This document shows, piece by piece, positions 24,460-36,446 of a stretch of 64,000 bases of DNA. This stretch comes from Sipunculus nudus (lineage: Eukaryota; Annelida; Sipuncula; Golfingiida; Sipunculidae). The position numbers and the translations under genes were made by a program. The stretch is from NCBI GenBank assembly GCA_026874595.1, contig CM049313.1:49529659-49593658 (forward strand), read 5' to 3'. The notes under the pieces are model-generated. The model ran no database searches, was not told the DNA's origin, and worked only from the letters and a program-made list of their open reading frames with translations. Position 1 is the first letter of the stretch; each line of letters begins with the position of its first letter.

Positions 24460-26694
24460 ATATCTTTTGTTTGAAAGTTATCTGCCAAGTACTTTGGCGA
24501 ATTGTACGAGTCAATAATAATACTCTTGATAATATTTTTAACAATATGCGACAACTTTTGTTAGACTGATTCAACCTCTGATATTTTGTGTCTTTCATCG
24601 GGTTTATTGAAATACTATATAAAATCATTAAAATTTTTCATTGAATAAAATCAGCAAGACGGTTGTCTAAAAAGTGTGGGGTTTATCTGAAATGAGGTTC
24701 AGGATTCCCCCTGGAATAATTTGAAAGTGATTCCATATAACCGGGGGTAACCTGAAGTCTTTACATTGGGTTAGCTTGGATGGGAAACTTTTTTATTCAG
24801 TCAAAATTAACTAGTAGCCTGAGATAGTAAAAATATGATTTAAATGCATATGTGCTTCTGAATTAAATGAGGAACAACCATGGAAAATTGGTTAATAGCC
24901 AGGTAAGCTTGATAAATTGGACAGTTTGATGGAATTATCCATATTGAAAATATACCCAAAAGTAATTGAAAACTAATTGTTTAAACTCATACTTTTCAAA
25001 AGGAATCGACTAAAATAACAATTATTTTCGAAGTTTTGAAATGTTATTGAAAAAATTACATTTATTTGAAAAAATAATTTTTATTACAGTTACTTCAAAT
25101 ACAATTACTTTGGGCCTAACTCTGCAGTTGAGTCCTTTGTGAAAAAAAAAACAATTGAGGGATAATTCTGTTGATGACGCGCATGGCCTTTTAATAATAA
25201 AAAATACGAACCGAATTGACCGGGTTGTACACTGAATAAGCACTAGGCTAATCTGTAAAACATTTGCAAAACTCCAGATACAGACGAAACGTAATGCGCA
25301 GTTCAAAAACAACTCCTCGCTATATCATCATATGTGATGTCTCTTAAAGCCAATTAGAGTTACTTGGGCACAATTCTTAACAACAACACTCCTTTAGCAT
25401 TATTTAATACCTAATCAGACCAGGCGTATAAAGGTTTCAACTTTGTTTTAAATCTAGTCGAGCTCGTTCCGATTAAGAATTAATTTTACATCTTCAAAGG
25501 ATGTAGCAACTGTTAAATATTTTCAAACTTTACGGGAGATTTTCCGATATACCTGGTTAAGGCACATTGTATTGGCAGTAGAAGTTATTACAAAAATACA
25601 TCTTTCAAGAAAAAGAAGGAACAAATCAGCAAAGTACAGTTTTAAATAATAGGGATGAATTAAAACAAAAAAATCTGAGATATGTTGGAAACATATTATC
25701 TATACGCTTTCTCCTGCAGTTGAAATACTATGGATCGTCGAGGAGAACAAAGCAGTTGCGTATGATGCTGCTCGATTTTGTCCCGATCAGGCAAACGTTT
25801 CTTTGATAAAGTAATGAGATCTTAACAAAGAAACTCGGATTTGTTACCGTGGCGACTCTTTGGTATGATTAATTCAAGATTATCAGTCTTTTGTGAATAT
25901 AACGCGGATGGATTACCAGATTTTGTTACGATATTCAGCACAAAGTAATTAATTAAATTACTCCCGGATACCTCTTTGTGCCCTTCTTACATTCATGCCG
26001 ACCAAAAAACAATTCATTGTGCGCCGGCTCTCTTGAGAAGCATTAGATTTTATTAGCTCTCTCAGTCTAAGAGAATGGTAGGCAGAGTTACCAGGATTAC
26101 GATTTTTTAGGGGGAAAACCTTGGTGACAAGGTTATTCACTGTGTTTGGTAAGGTAGAATCTCCATAATGCTGGCAGCACTGGCTAGAGACAGAGATGAA
26201 CAGCTAATGTAGTCACTTTTGACTGATTGCTTAGTCATCCCGGTGCACTTATACGTATATTTACGTAAATTAGTCATAACTTATTTTGTTCATTTCAGAC
26301 ATGCTACACCAAGACTGAATTTTACGATTATTTGTTTCATTTTACTAGAATCCTGTGTCAAATTCATTGTAATCATTCAATTCACAAATCATTCAATAAA
26401 ATGTGATATGAGAATGAAATGCAGAAACTATATGAAAATGCATCATATAAAGAATAGCAATGGTTGATTATTCACAGAGACGGCTGTAATAAAAAAAAAC
26501 ATGTATCAGATTTACTTTACATTTTATTACAGAATGTCCAGTTGCATAGACCTTTTTTTAAATTTTTTTTTGCTGGAGGTAACCGCTTCCATTTTTTCTC
26601 TCTTATCTAGTTCTTAATCAAAGTATGTACATCTGCAGAGTTCCATTTCGATTTTGAACTACATGACAGGGCGGTGGCACTCGCTTCCTATCAT
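24460..26694. other. unannotated AT-rich DNA
   Basis: No supported gene. The frames at 25,022-25,312 (minus) and 26,219-26,467 (plus) have no domain I recognise. Confidence 0.45.
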
Positions 26695-26985
26695 ATTATT
26701 ATTTTTTGTTTGTATCCTGGTGTCACCCAAACCCGGTGTCTACCGCACCTGTGGGTCCTGGGTATGTCTTCATCTCCATTGCTGGGTCATAACACCGAGG
26801 AGTCCCATAAAGACGCACCCGTTTGCGAGTGACATACACATGTTGGGCACAGCCTTCCCATGGAGCCTACTGAGCGCTCACCCTGGGTCGGGGCCGACCG
26901 TGAAAATCTCTTCGCCTCGGCTGAGATTTGAACTCACGACCTCACGGCTTTTAGTCTTGTGCTTTACCCCTGAGACACGGAAGCC
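26695..26985 (-). mobile_element. tRNA-derived SINE
   Basis: On the minus strand, a tRNA-like head starts near 26,985 ('ggcttccgtgtctcagggg'). It carries an A-box-like element (complement of 26,967-26,977) and a B-box-like GTTCAAATC (complement of 26,925-26,935). About 200 bp of GC-richer body follows, then an AT-rich tail (complement of 'attattattt' near 26,697). It differs from a functional tRNA in the missing acceptor and anticodon stems. It accounts for the 133-residue plus-strand frame at 26,654-27,055, which is not a gene. SINE type beyond tRNA-derived is not assigned. Confidence 0.65.
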
Positions 26986-27574
26986 AGTCTTCTACGTAAG
27001 CATTAACCTTTGTATAAACGCTAAAAATGGCCTCGATCTGAGGGGGAGTTTTTAGTATGTGGCAGCTGATTTGATAGACCAGGGACGTCATACAAAATCA
27101 AGATTAAAAACATTTATGTCTTTGCATAGGTATGGTTAATATTTGATGAACTGAGGGTGGCGATTTTTTATCGTATCACCTGGTAATTAAGAAGAGTGGT
27201 TAAATATTAAGTCACATACCTGCAGACAAAAGTTTATATAAAAAATACACACAGGAAACAACGATACTTTTACCCTACAGAGATCAAAGATACACAAAAT
27301 GTTTAAGCCTCAACGCGCGCAACCATGTATATAAGTTTTTCATTTAATTAAGGTATATAACTATTGTCTCTCACAGACATACATCCTTTCAGTTTCAGCG
27401 GGTTGTTCGTTCATGTAGTCTTAAATGGTCGGCGTGTTTCTCGGTATTCTTAGGTGCTGTACGGGCTATGTTTTGTTGGAACTTTAGGGTATATGACTGT
27501 GTTTCATCTGTACCTAGGAAAGCTATGGATCAATATATAGCTACAAGGCGGACTCATCGTTTATATGTAAAGGT
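26986..27574. other. unannotated DNA
   Basis: No gene or repeat recognised between the SINE and the 5' LTR. The five bases before the LTR are AAGGT. Confidence 0.45.
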
Positions 27575-28469
27575 TGTTACAGATGCCTGTTTTATTATGA
27601 GCTGTTCATATGTCTCTTTTATTGTGCGCTGTTGATATTCTGATTCGTGTTTGCTCAAGTCCTGGGCGTTGCTATGCTACGGCGTTTCTTGTTCTTGCTG
27701 GCTGGGTGCGGCCCACGAGTAAACACAGCGGTCATGCTAGTCTGGGCTTTTCACACCTGGCCGAGCCGGGCCGGCCCACGTGTGAACCCTGATATGTAGA
27801 AACACAACATTCGTTATTCTATATGTTTCCTGTAACGTGATTGTGTACTATTGGGTTCTTTGGATTGTTCGAGAAAGGGAAAGTTCTTTGCTTGTGGGAG
27901 AAGTTATATAAGGGGCTGTGTTTTAGAGCCGAGAGAGAGAGAGAGGAGAGATATATTCCAGCGGACACAGAAGAGTGTAAGTCAGTTTGTGGACCTTTTC
28001 CTACAATTGCGGCAGTTATAGCTTTTCTATTAAATTTGTGATGGATCTTGTATGGTCTTCAGTTTGCTTTCGGGATTATAACAAGAACTTTACTTTTTGA
28101 TTACAACAAACTGATTTTGTGGTGAACTGGACTGTTATTCTCTGAGTATATTTATGTGACCAGTTCATCAGGGATGTACGCTATAAATGACTTGTCGCTG
28201 TGACAGTGGTGGTATCCAAGTACTGTACACTTTTTTATATACTTGTATTGATTTACTCTTGCACTGTTGTTATACTGTTTAATTGTATTGATTTAGTGTA
28301 CTGTAATGATAGGGTTGTTTTTAGAATTATATGTTAACAAAAAAACACTGACTTCTTTATTCATTCCCCTAGACATTTCACGCTGCCTAGTGTTACAGAT
28401 TTTTTTTCTACATTACAAAATTTATGTTCGTCACGCATACATAATCTGTTGATACTAGGTTCTGTAACA
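27575..28469 (+). repeat. 5' LTR (895 bp)
   Basis: It runs from TGTTACAGAT to TTCTGTAACA, so the ends form a perfect 7-bp inverted TGTTACA/TGTAACA pair as expected for an LTR. It matches 38,801-39,594 with scattered substitutions and small indels. It contains a GC-rich segment (about 27,770-27,790), a TATA box and a GA-rich run just downstream of it. Its open frames (27,610-27,792 and 27,841-28,041) are not genes. Confidence 0.93.
27905..27912 (+). promoter_or_regulatory. LTR TATA box
   Basis: TATATAAG, about 330 bp into the LTR. The 3' LTR has TATAAATA at the equivalent place, supporting this as the ancestral promoter. Confidence 0.55.
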
Positions 28470-28475
28470 TAAAAT

Positions 28476-28491
28476 TTGGGGCTCGTCTTGG
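28476..28491 (+). promoter_or_regulatory. primer-binding site, tRNA-Pro-like
   Basis: TTGGGGCTCGTCTTGG starts six bases after the LTR. It resembles the complement of a tRNA-Pro 3' end (TGGGGGCTCGTCCGGG), with three mismatches. tRNA-Pro is a common primer for LTR elements; decay or a lineage-specific tRNA could explain the mismatches. Confidence 0.6.
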
Positions 28492-29723
28492 AGGCTTAAT
28501 AGTTTTTAAAAATTATTAGGCCTTGACCTAGACCCATTGTTATAAATACACTGTTTACAAAATAACACATTGTTTACATTACATTGTTTACAAGATTTAT
28601 CTCAGTGTTTTTTTTTGTTATTGTTTTAACATCTGAACATGGAAGAATTCAAACCTGAGACATTTGTTGAGGATCCCGACCCTGATCAACTTGAACAGTT
28701 GACAAAAGATCAGTTGTTGCCTTGGGGACAACACTAAGGGTTAGGTGTAAAAAAAGTTTTGAGGAAGCTTAATATCATTGCTAAAATCATGCAAGATCTG
28801 GTAAGCAAAGGTTTAATTGAAGAGACTGAAGTAGAATTATCAAAAAATGAAAACCTTGCAATGCAGTTGAAATGCAACATGAGCAAGCATTAAAACAGTT
28901 AGAGAGGGAAGAACATGAAGGGTTAGAAAGAGAAAGACGACTAGAAAAAAAAAATTGGGTTTAAAACGACTGAAATTAGAAAGACTTAAACTTGAACATC
29001 GTCTACGTGCTGCCCCAACTCACAGTTTTAATGTTACTAAACACATTAGAATTGCCCCACCTTTTAAAAAAAGAGGTTGATAAATGTTTCCTACAATTTG
29101 AGAAGGTAGCTGAAAATTTAAAATGGCCAAAGGAAAATTGGACTATGCTATAACAAAGTGTATTGACTGGCAAGACCAGAGAAATTTATACAGAGCTTTC
29201 AGTAGAAGCCGCGGCTGACTATGACCAGGTTAAACGGTTAATCCTGAAAGGTTATGAGTTAGTTCCGGAGGCTTACCGCCAGAAATTCAGAAATTGGAAA
29301 AAGCGCAAAAATCAGACCTACGTAGAGTTTGCTTGGACAAAAGAGCAGTTGTTTGATCGCTGGTGTAGTTCTAAACATGTAATGAAAAATTATGACAATT
29401 TGCGCCAGTTAATTTTGCTTGAAGAATCTAAGCGCTGCATTAACGCAGATGTTAAAACTTTTCTGGATGAGAAAAGTCCTGAAACACTTGAAATTGCTGC
29501 TAGATTAGCTGATGATTATTCATCAACACACAAAATGTCCTTTACTAGCTAATCAAACCAGTCATTCACAAAAAAGAATATAAATTAGTATGGTCAAAAG
29601 AAGTTTAAAGCGCAGTCGCCCAGTACTAGTAGTTCTGATAGTACAGTAAAGTCCATTGCTACACCTCAGTCTACGTCCACTGTGTCTGAATCCAACCAAG
29701 GCCAGTTGTTTTCAAAGAATATC

Positions 29724-29765
29724 TGTATTTTTTGCAAAAAGGAAGGTCATCTAATATCTGGCTGC
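29724..29765 (+). other. gag CCHC zinc knuckle
   Basis: Encodes CIFCKKEGHLISGC, an exact CX2CX4HX4C nucleocapsid-type knuckle that binds RNA in retroelement Gag proteins. Confidence 0.85.
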
Positions 29766-30305
29766 TGGAAACTTGCAAAGAGACCAAAGGGTAAACCTTC
29801 TGGTTTTGTTTTAATATCTATGCAGAGCATAGTACAAGAGCCAGGCTCTTTTCATGTAAATAAGGGGAACAACTCCTTTATTGACTCTAAAAAAGAGTTT
29901 GATGCTACGGAGACCAACGTTTTTCGTCTGAATCTAAAGAATAAACCGTAGCCTGCGGGGTAAAAACCCCAGTTGATTCCTGCGAGGAATTTAATAAGGC
30001 AAGTCCTTTCAAGACTTATGCGAGGAGTATCCTTTAAATAAGTATAAATCCTTTAATAACTCTTGTGAGAGTATTTCAAATGAGGCCAGATCCTCTTATG
30101 ACAAACAGGAACTTGTTTCTGCTGAGGAAAATTCCTCTGTTGACTCCAATGAGAAGTTTGATGGTAAAAAGTATGTAGATTCCTTTAATGAATCTGAAAA
30201 AGAGTTTATGGCTTACACTATCAGTGTCAGTTCTTTGTTTGATGAAACTGAGGAAGTAGATTCCTCTCCTGACTCTGAAATGGAGTTATTCGAGCCATTC
30301 ATTCA

Positions 30306-30309
30306 TGAT
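30306..30309 (+). other. target-site duplication TGAT (left)
   Basis: The last four retroelement bases before the DNA transposon; the same TGAT recurs at 36,535-36,538. Confidence 0.7.
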
Positions 30310-30382
30310 AGTGGGGGACCCCCGAGCCAGTCATTTCAAATTGACGTTTTATTTTTTTGTATCAAATTAAAGGTTGGGACCT
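30310..30382 (+). repeat. left TIR of the Academ-like element
   Basis: Starts AGTGGGGGACC. The inner block TTGTATCAAATTAAAGGTTG is complementary to the block at 36,447-36,472. Weaker similarity may continue to about 30,440. Confidence 0.75.
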
Positions 30383-30687
30383 AAACTACAACTTTGGTCC
30401 GAGTGGACAATGATCCGGCCACTAGGGGTTGTTGGTGCCTTGGGTAGTCTGAATACGGGTCTACAGCGAAATAATCATATTAAAATGGCTCTAGTTTTTT
30501 ATTTATTCTTCCAGTTAGAATATATTTTGAGTTATTTACCTTGAAATAAAAAGCTACAAAAGACGCAACACGTATCTAATCTTTATGTGTAATTCATAAG
30601 CAAATATCTTAGAAAACAGGTTTATAAATAGTTTTAATGTGTCATGAACATAGAAACATTGACCAGTATCAACTGACTTCAAAGCGT

Positions 30688-33600
30688 TCATAAGTCATTA
30701 AGACATGTGCACTTGCACAAACGTGTACATCTAAATTTTTCTATTTTGCACTTGCACGATGAACATGTTTTTGTGCAGGAGCACTTTACATCAAGGTCGT
30801 ACAGATCCTTTGCAAGAGATAGTGTCGTCCACACCGGAACCAGCTTCTTGTCTGTCTCAATTCATCCATGATCGCAGGGATCTTGCACGGACATCATCGC
30901 CTCATGAGCCTTTATCAAATGCTTGCTTGAAAGACGCTTCTTTTGAGATGCTGCTCCATAGCATCGCTGGTTGGGGGTAATCTCTCCACATCCTTGGTCT
31001 TATGACAGAACATTTTCATTCTGAGCAAATCAACATTGGCATCATCAAGGCAAAGTTCATTGGTGTACAGTCTGCAGACAAACCTTTCACAACCTCTTTC
31101 AGTTGTGATGTAAACTAATATGGAGTGCTGGCAGCAGATGCGAACTCTTTCATAAGGTGCGAGACTTTGTTCTCGGTCTTGAAAAAGGACCTCTTTCCCT
31201 TAAACTGAAAAGCTGATGTGCTGTCTGGACCTGTGAGAGAATGTAATAGAGCCATTCCCTTGCAAATTGTCTCACCTAAGCTTATAGAAAGCTTATGAAA
31301 GATCATTTTGGTGTCTTTTCCACTTCTGAAAGAAATCCGGATTTCCGCTTTAGGGTTTGCCGTTATGATGTGGTGGTAATTACTGAGAAGTATCACTACA
31401 ACATCTGTGTCTCCGGTGTATACCATCCCTAGTGATGAGTACCGGAGGGCATGGAGAAAATGTACCAGGACACGTGTATCTGCCTCCTCATGATTGCACT
31501 GTCCCATAGGAGTGCCATTACCTGCATGGAGTACTTGATCACCCGAAGCTATATAGACTGACTTATCATCTTGAAACTGCATTCCCATCAGTTTTGTAGA
31601 AAGGTAGGAAAACAACTCCTTGTTATCTGTATTTGCTAAGAAATTTTGCCAGTTTCGTGGGACCTTTGTACTGCCAGACACGCGCTGCCGTGTACCAGTT
31701 CCTCTTTTTTCCCTTGTGCTTCCTATGACTGTCAATGTATGGTACTGGTCCCAGACAACATCAACTCTTGCTGTCCTTTTCAAATCATGCCGAATCCTTG
31801 GGTAGAAAACTTTCATGAAGTATTCATCGAATGATTATCCCGGGATTGGTTCCCCAGGAAGAGTGTGAATCAGCGCACCACCATCAATAATAATGAACTC
31901 ATACGTATCTGGTGCCTCTAATTCCTCATCTCCAGTTAGTTTCTTGGCTGCCTTAGTTTCTAAAACGCATGCCAACAAGTCCGATTTTGTTCAGGAGTTG
32001 AGAGCTCCTCAAAGGAAAGGGTTGGTGGGTACGAACAAGATTCATGACGGAAAAAGTCCCCTAGATTTCCACCATGGCCATCGCGACAAATACCTGTCCA
32101 TACAAGTCTGTATGTTGCTTGTAGTGTTGCACTTTTTTCTGAAGTAATGTCTTCCGTTGATGTTTCTTATCATGGAAAAGCAACAGGTTGTTTTTCTTCA
32201 TTGGTGATTTTAAAGGGACGTCATTTTTTTTCAAGGACTTCTTTCTTGAAAGTATAATATTGTTCTTAGCCCCTTGATTCTAAAATACAAACAGACACTG
32301 CAGCAGATTCATCAACACAGAATTTGTTGTCTGGTGTTACCGGGTCTGAACTGGTTTCCTCAAAAGGATTTCCTTTGGTCAAAATAGCATCCAGTAGATC
32401 TGTAACATGACGTTAAAAAAGATGCTGGGATGCTCTTCCTTCCTCATGATGTGGAAGCTCCTCAACGTCGACCCTGGCACTACTTTCTGTGAATTGCTTC
32501 ACAATACGACTTATTTCAGGACCAGTGAGAACCCAGCGCTCTAACATAGCAGAATTTTCAGTGATACCAATAACCCCACCAAGTCCTTTAACCCTTTTAT
32601 TAGCCTGCTCATGAGCATGGTCAATTGGGATGAATGAAAAGCGATGGTAACTTCTTGAAATAACCCTGTGTCATTTTTCAAACTCATCCAGAATTGGATA
32701 TAGAAGAGACTCAAAGTCTCTGATGAAGACAGAAACCCAACGAACGTAGTTCTAGTGATCTAGGGCAAAAAAAAAACAGAGGTACGAAGAGTTTCAAACA
32801 GGCAGTCATAAGTTTGAACTTTCGTTCCCGTTGTGACCGTATCAAAATCAGTATAAGCTGTTGGTACTTGTAAATGAGCAGCCAGAATTGTAATGTTTGT
32901 TTCTCTTTACACCCTGTTTCCAGCCACTCATCAAACTCAACCTCGTCCAGAATGTTTGTAAGCCTGCTTCATGACTAGAATCACAACAGTGATTTAGTGC
33001 GCGTAACGGGTTCTCATTGGATCCGATGCTCTCAAGAAAGATGTGGCTGCCATCTCCGTATTAGTAATCCCAGTTTCTGCGAGTGTTTCAGGCCACCCAG
33101 ACCCGTGTAAGAGATCCCCCATAGTAGCCCAGAGAGCCATTTCAATGTGAAGCCCTCCTAGCATTACAAGAAACATATCTCTTCTCCATACATCTCGGGA
33201 AGGTCCACTGGACTGTCTTTGCTATTGCATGAAGTGTTTCATCTACCATCAAGACATGTATTTGCTGCGGATTAAGGTATTCAGTTATTTTTATCACAAG
33301 TTCCATAAAATGTCGAATCATTCCTTGGGAGGCTGACTTTTCATAGAATAGCGGCGACAGGGCTTCAATGCATTTTGAATCTGCTTCAATAGCATCCAAT
33401 CTGGAAGCGTGGTATGCTGACTACATGATTGCCTCTGCTTGAGGGTCAGAATCTTCATGCAGCATGGAATGCACTGCTGTCATCCACGATTTTTCATGAT
33501 CTCTTTCTTTCTCAAATGATGTCAAATCGATAGGCTCTACATGTCTTTTTTGAGATTGGTGTATCCGGTTTCTGCTAACAGGTGGGACAAACGTGTATGC

Positions 33601-35098
33601 TGATGGCAGAATGGATCCACTTGTGCCTGAATGTCGTACTCGGAAGTCGAATTCTGTCGGTTCTTGTTCCACCCGAGGTTTACCTGGGGAAGGAAACTAA
33701 ACAATTGAAATTCCAGTTCCATGATGAAGAGGTGGCTGTCCTGGATGTAGGATTGTGATCCAAGTTGTCAAGAGCTGTAACTGTGAAAATGTCATAACGA
33801 AGAAAACTAGGATGAACAGTATCCGAGTTACGCTTGGTTTGTTCAGCAATAGCCTGGGCAGCACAAACTTCGATAGAAATTATCTTAACACTCAGTAACA
33901 CTCGACAGTTTTCATGTAACAGTTGGACCAACTTCCTGCTCCTTGTTTGAGAACGCACATTCAGTCCCAAGAACAGAGCAAGGGGTGGTTCGCACTTTAA
34001 GTTTGCTGAAAATGAAGTCATATTCAGCATAGTCGTTTGACCCACACAGAGGACCTCCCTTGACTATTCTTCAGCTGGTGAAGAGTTTGGTCCTGCAAGC
34101 AGCCGACGGAAGAAGAGCTTCATTTTGTCAGGAACAGCCGAGTTTGCACAGCCATTTGAAAACGAACCCTTGAATGTGTAATTATCATGCTCTAGGATGG
34201 CCTTACGTAGAATTGAAGCGGCTAATAATAATGTGCGTAACTCTTCCTCTGGTGTCTGGCTTGCATCTGAAATAATCCTTCTAGCTGCCTCTGAGCATAT
34301 AAGAAACACCCTACCACGGATTCCTTTCTCTTCTCGTAAATCAGGGAAGCGTTCAAGTACCATTTCTTTCTGACGAGTTCTGTTCACAGATATCTAGATG
34401 CCACCATGTTCCTGCAATCATTCTGTCATCATATCTGTCAAATCTTGCAGTGCAAACATTCTGCATCCTGCAGCAACTTCCTCTTCGATGAACTGAAATA
34501 GCTCATTCTCTATAACCACTTCAGTATTCACGCTTGTTGTTCTTTGGTTCTGCCTTCGGATAAATTCTCTGTACCGTCGATTGAATCCAATGTAGCAATT
34601 CCGATGATAAGTTGCTTCAATTGCAACCAGGTCCCCTTCAGCAAGGAGAGCAACAATATTGTCTTCTCCTAGTACTACTGCTTTGTCATGAATATCTTAG
34701 GTAAGGCTAAGTTTCTTGAAAGAATGATCTGTCTCACTTGTTTCTTTACCACAAAATAGTCACAAGAGTCGATTAATATCTGAACTGCACCACCTTGGTA
34801 TTTTTCTTGGAGGAGGTTGCCCTTGCAAATAACGTTTTTTTTTTCGTTCGTTCAAGTGATGATGCCTTGTAAAGCTGGTGACATTTTTTATGCCAAGATG
34901 CGCGGCTTTTTCGCATGAATTCTTCATCTGGAAGTTAGGGTGGGGGGCCGCATCGAATTCTTTGAACTGATTATGAAGGGTTATAATATCCTGATATGCT
35001 TCTTCTCTCCTTGCAGCAACCAGGTTGTCAAGTGGACAGACGAGTTCCTCATTAGTTTCTTTTTGGCATAACAAGCAGATTTTTATTTTCTCAGCCAT
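30688..35098 (-). pseudogene. Academ-like transposase gene remnant
   Basis: Remnant of one long protein (about 1,300-1,470 codons including breaks) read on the minus strand in several frames. From N to C: a start MAEKIKICLLCQKE with Cys pairs (35,098); a helical part with FFRRLLAGP (about 34,100); a segment with DNLDHNPTS (33,743-33,769); KTVQWTFP (about 33,200); GGLHIEMALW (about 33,150); HEEADTR (31,472-31,492) and TGDTDVVVILL (31,385-31,417), the acidic-residue motifs of an XPG/PIN-like nuclease fold; ERFVCRLYTNELC (about 31,065-31,090); and a Cys cluster ending at the stop (30,688-30,690). Only 31,115-31,816 stays open for more than 200 codons. Frameshifts and stops elsewhere show it is dead. 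The plus-strand frames opposite it are shadows. Confidence 0.75.
30703..30783 (-). other. C-terminal cysteine cluster of the transposase
   Basis: Nine Cys spaced CxCx3Cx2CxCx6Cx3CxCxC, four residues before the stop. Fits a zinc-binding Cys8-type finger. Confidence 0.7.
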
Positions 35099-35104
35099 CT
35101 CAGT

Positions 35105-35590
35105 CTGTATAGAAATAAATAATAAATAGTACATAATACAACATATATAAGCAGTTACTAGAAGCTGATATAAACAGTTTATTTAGGCGTTAAGAATAAA
35201 TAACAAATTACACCCATAGAAAAAGTTAGTTCTCTAAAGAATAATATGTAGCGATGTCAGTTTAAAGATTTCAACTTTGATGTTGCATTTCCCGCCAGAC
35301 AGTTTAATGGGACACACCATATATCCTAAACTTTAAAAGGGACACAAAATATATAGCGTTGAAGGTAACATACAATATATGTTTCATTATTTAGTGGATT
35401 TATACTTTGTTTTACAAACTCAAGCTTTATAAATTACATGAAATTTCGACTAGATCCTTGTATGAAAACTACAATCAGTTCTACTGACCATTATGATGAT
35501 AATGAAGCACGACTGTACTATCACCAAAGAATCTAAATTTGAATGGAACAAGGGGCATATGGTTCATTATGCTCTCCTAAAATGACTTAC
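35105..35590 (-). other. probable 5'-UTR intron of the Academ-like gene
   Basis: The minus-strand donor AG|GTAAGT lies at 35,590-35,585, and the acceptor 'tttatttctatacag' ends at 35,105, six bases before the start codon at 35,098. The position fits an intron just upstream of the coding start. It is predicted from splice motifs only. Confidence 0.5.
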
Positions 35591-36446
35591 CTTTTTTTTA
35601 CGAACAGACAATTTCTCCAGCGTTCAGGGTTGCAGCGCCACAGTCAGGCTGGTCAAAGTTGGAGTCGCTTCTTACCGAGGTCGCACAGTGAACTGAAGCT
35701 TTCCATATGATTTGAATCTAAATTCACCCTAACTTGCTGGTTTTGATAACTTCCTACAAGCTGGTCATCTCAGATATGGTTTTATTTAATCCCAGCTCGA
35801 TAGAACCGGACAGACCTTTTGCTTGCAAAGACGCTCATTTATTTCTGGTATGAGCGAGGTGTCCATTAAAATCCAGAGAACTCTCGGAGCTGAGCAGCCC
35901 TAGTAAATATTTTACACAAATCAGCTGGGTCCATGGTGTTTCGGCATGTTCTCTCATAACAGTGTATTTAAAAAACAGATTCGATTGTTTGGTCGATTGT
36001 CGACTGACAGTTAAGGAAAATGGATGCACAGCACCATTTATATGAAGTTCTTGTTCTGTTGAGCTTATTTATTTAATTAAATCTTGTCATTTAACTATGA
36101 TTTATTAGTCAACAGCAAATCGTTCACAGAGATATTGATCCATATATCATATGATATTCAGCATATTTTATTATATCATATTATACTTGATTTTAAAATA
36201 TTTATTTAAATTTTCTTGGATATTTTTTATATAAAATTCATATATAATACATTGTATCTTATTTTATTAAGTATATCACATATATCAATGTATATCATGT
36301 TAATTCGATGCACCATGTATGTCATGAATGCCCCTATACCGATTAATATTGTCATGCTGGTCATCAACGAAGGCTCAGCTTTATGATGGCCCAAAGCGCC
36401 CCCTAGCTGGCAGATCATCATTCCTCTTTGACTTAATTTTTAAACC
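35591..36446. other. 5' non-coding part of the Academ-like element
   Basis: Upstream of the transposase gene; probably contains its promoter and first exon. No second gene seen. AT-rich between about 36,060 and 36,300. Confidence 0.45.

Larger units (their letters stand above)
28639..30309 (+). pseudogene. gag: gag polyprotein remnant
   Basis: The ATG at 28,639 opens an acidic N-terminus (MEEFKPETFVEDPDPDQL), broken by a stop within about 35 codons. A charged Glu/Lys/Arg-rich coiled-coil-like part follows (about 28,780-29,000). Then comes a capsid-like segment in clear frame (29,163-29,552) with the VKRLILKGYELVPEAYR stretch typical of the gag domain from which vertebrate SCAN domains are thought to derive. 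A CCHC knuckle follows, then a Ser/Glu-rich linker with repeated 'DSxxEF'-like phrases. The reading frame reaches FEPFIHD at 30,291-30,311 and is cut there by the DNA transposon; it resumes at 36,539. Several frameshifts and stops make it non-functional. Confidence 0.8.

Noticed and set aside
26654-27055. 133-residue plus-strand frame with a hydrophobic start resembling a signal peptide
   Set aside because: It is mainly the antisense of a tRNA-derived SINE with A and B boxes; the hydrophobic start comes from an AT-rich tail.
31620-31834. Plus-strand frames of 61-62 residues
   Set aside because: Shadows of the minus-strand transposase remnant (31,115-31,816).
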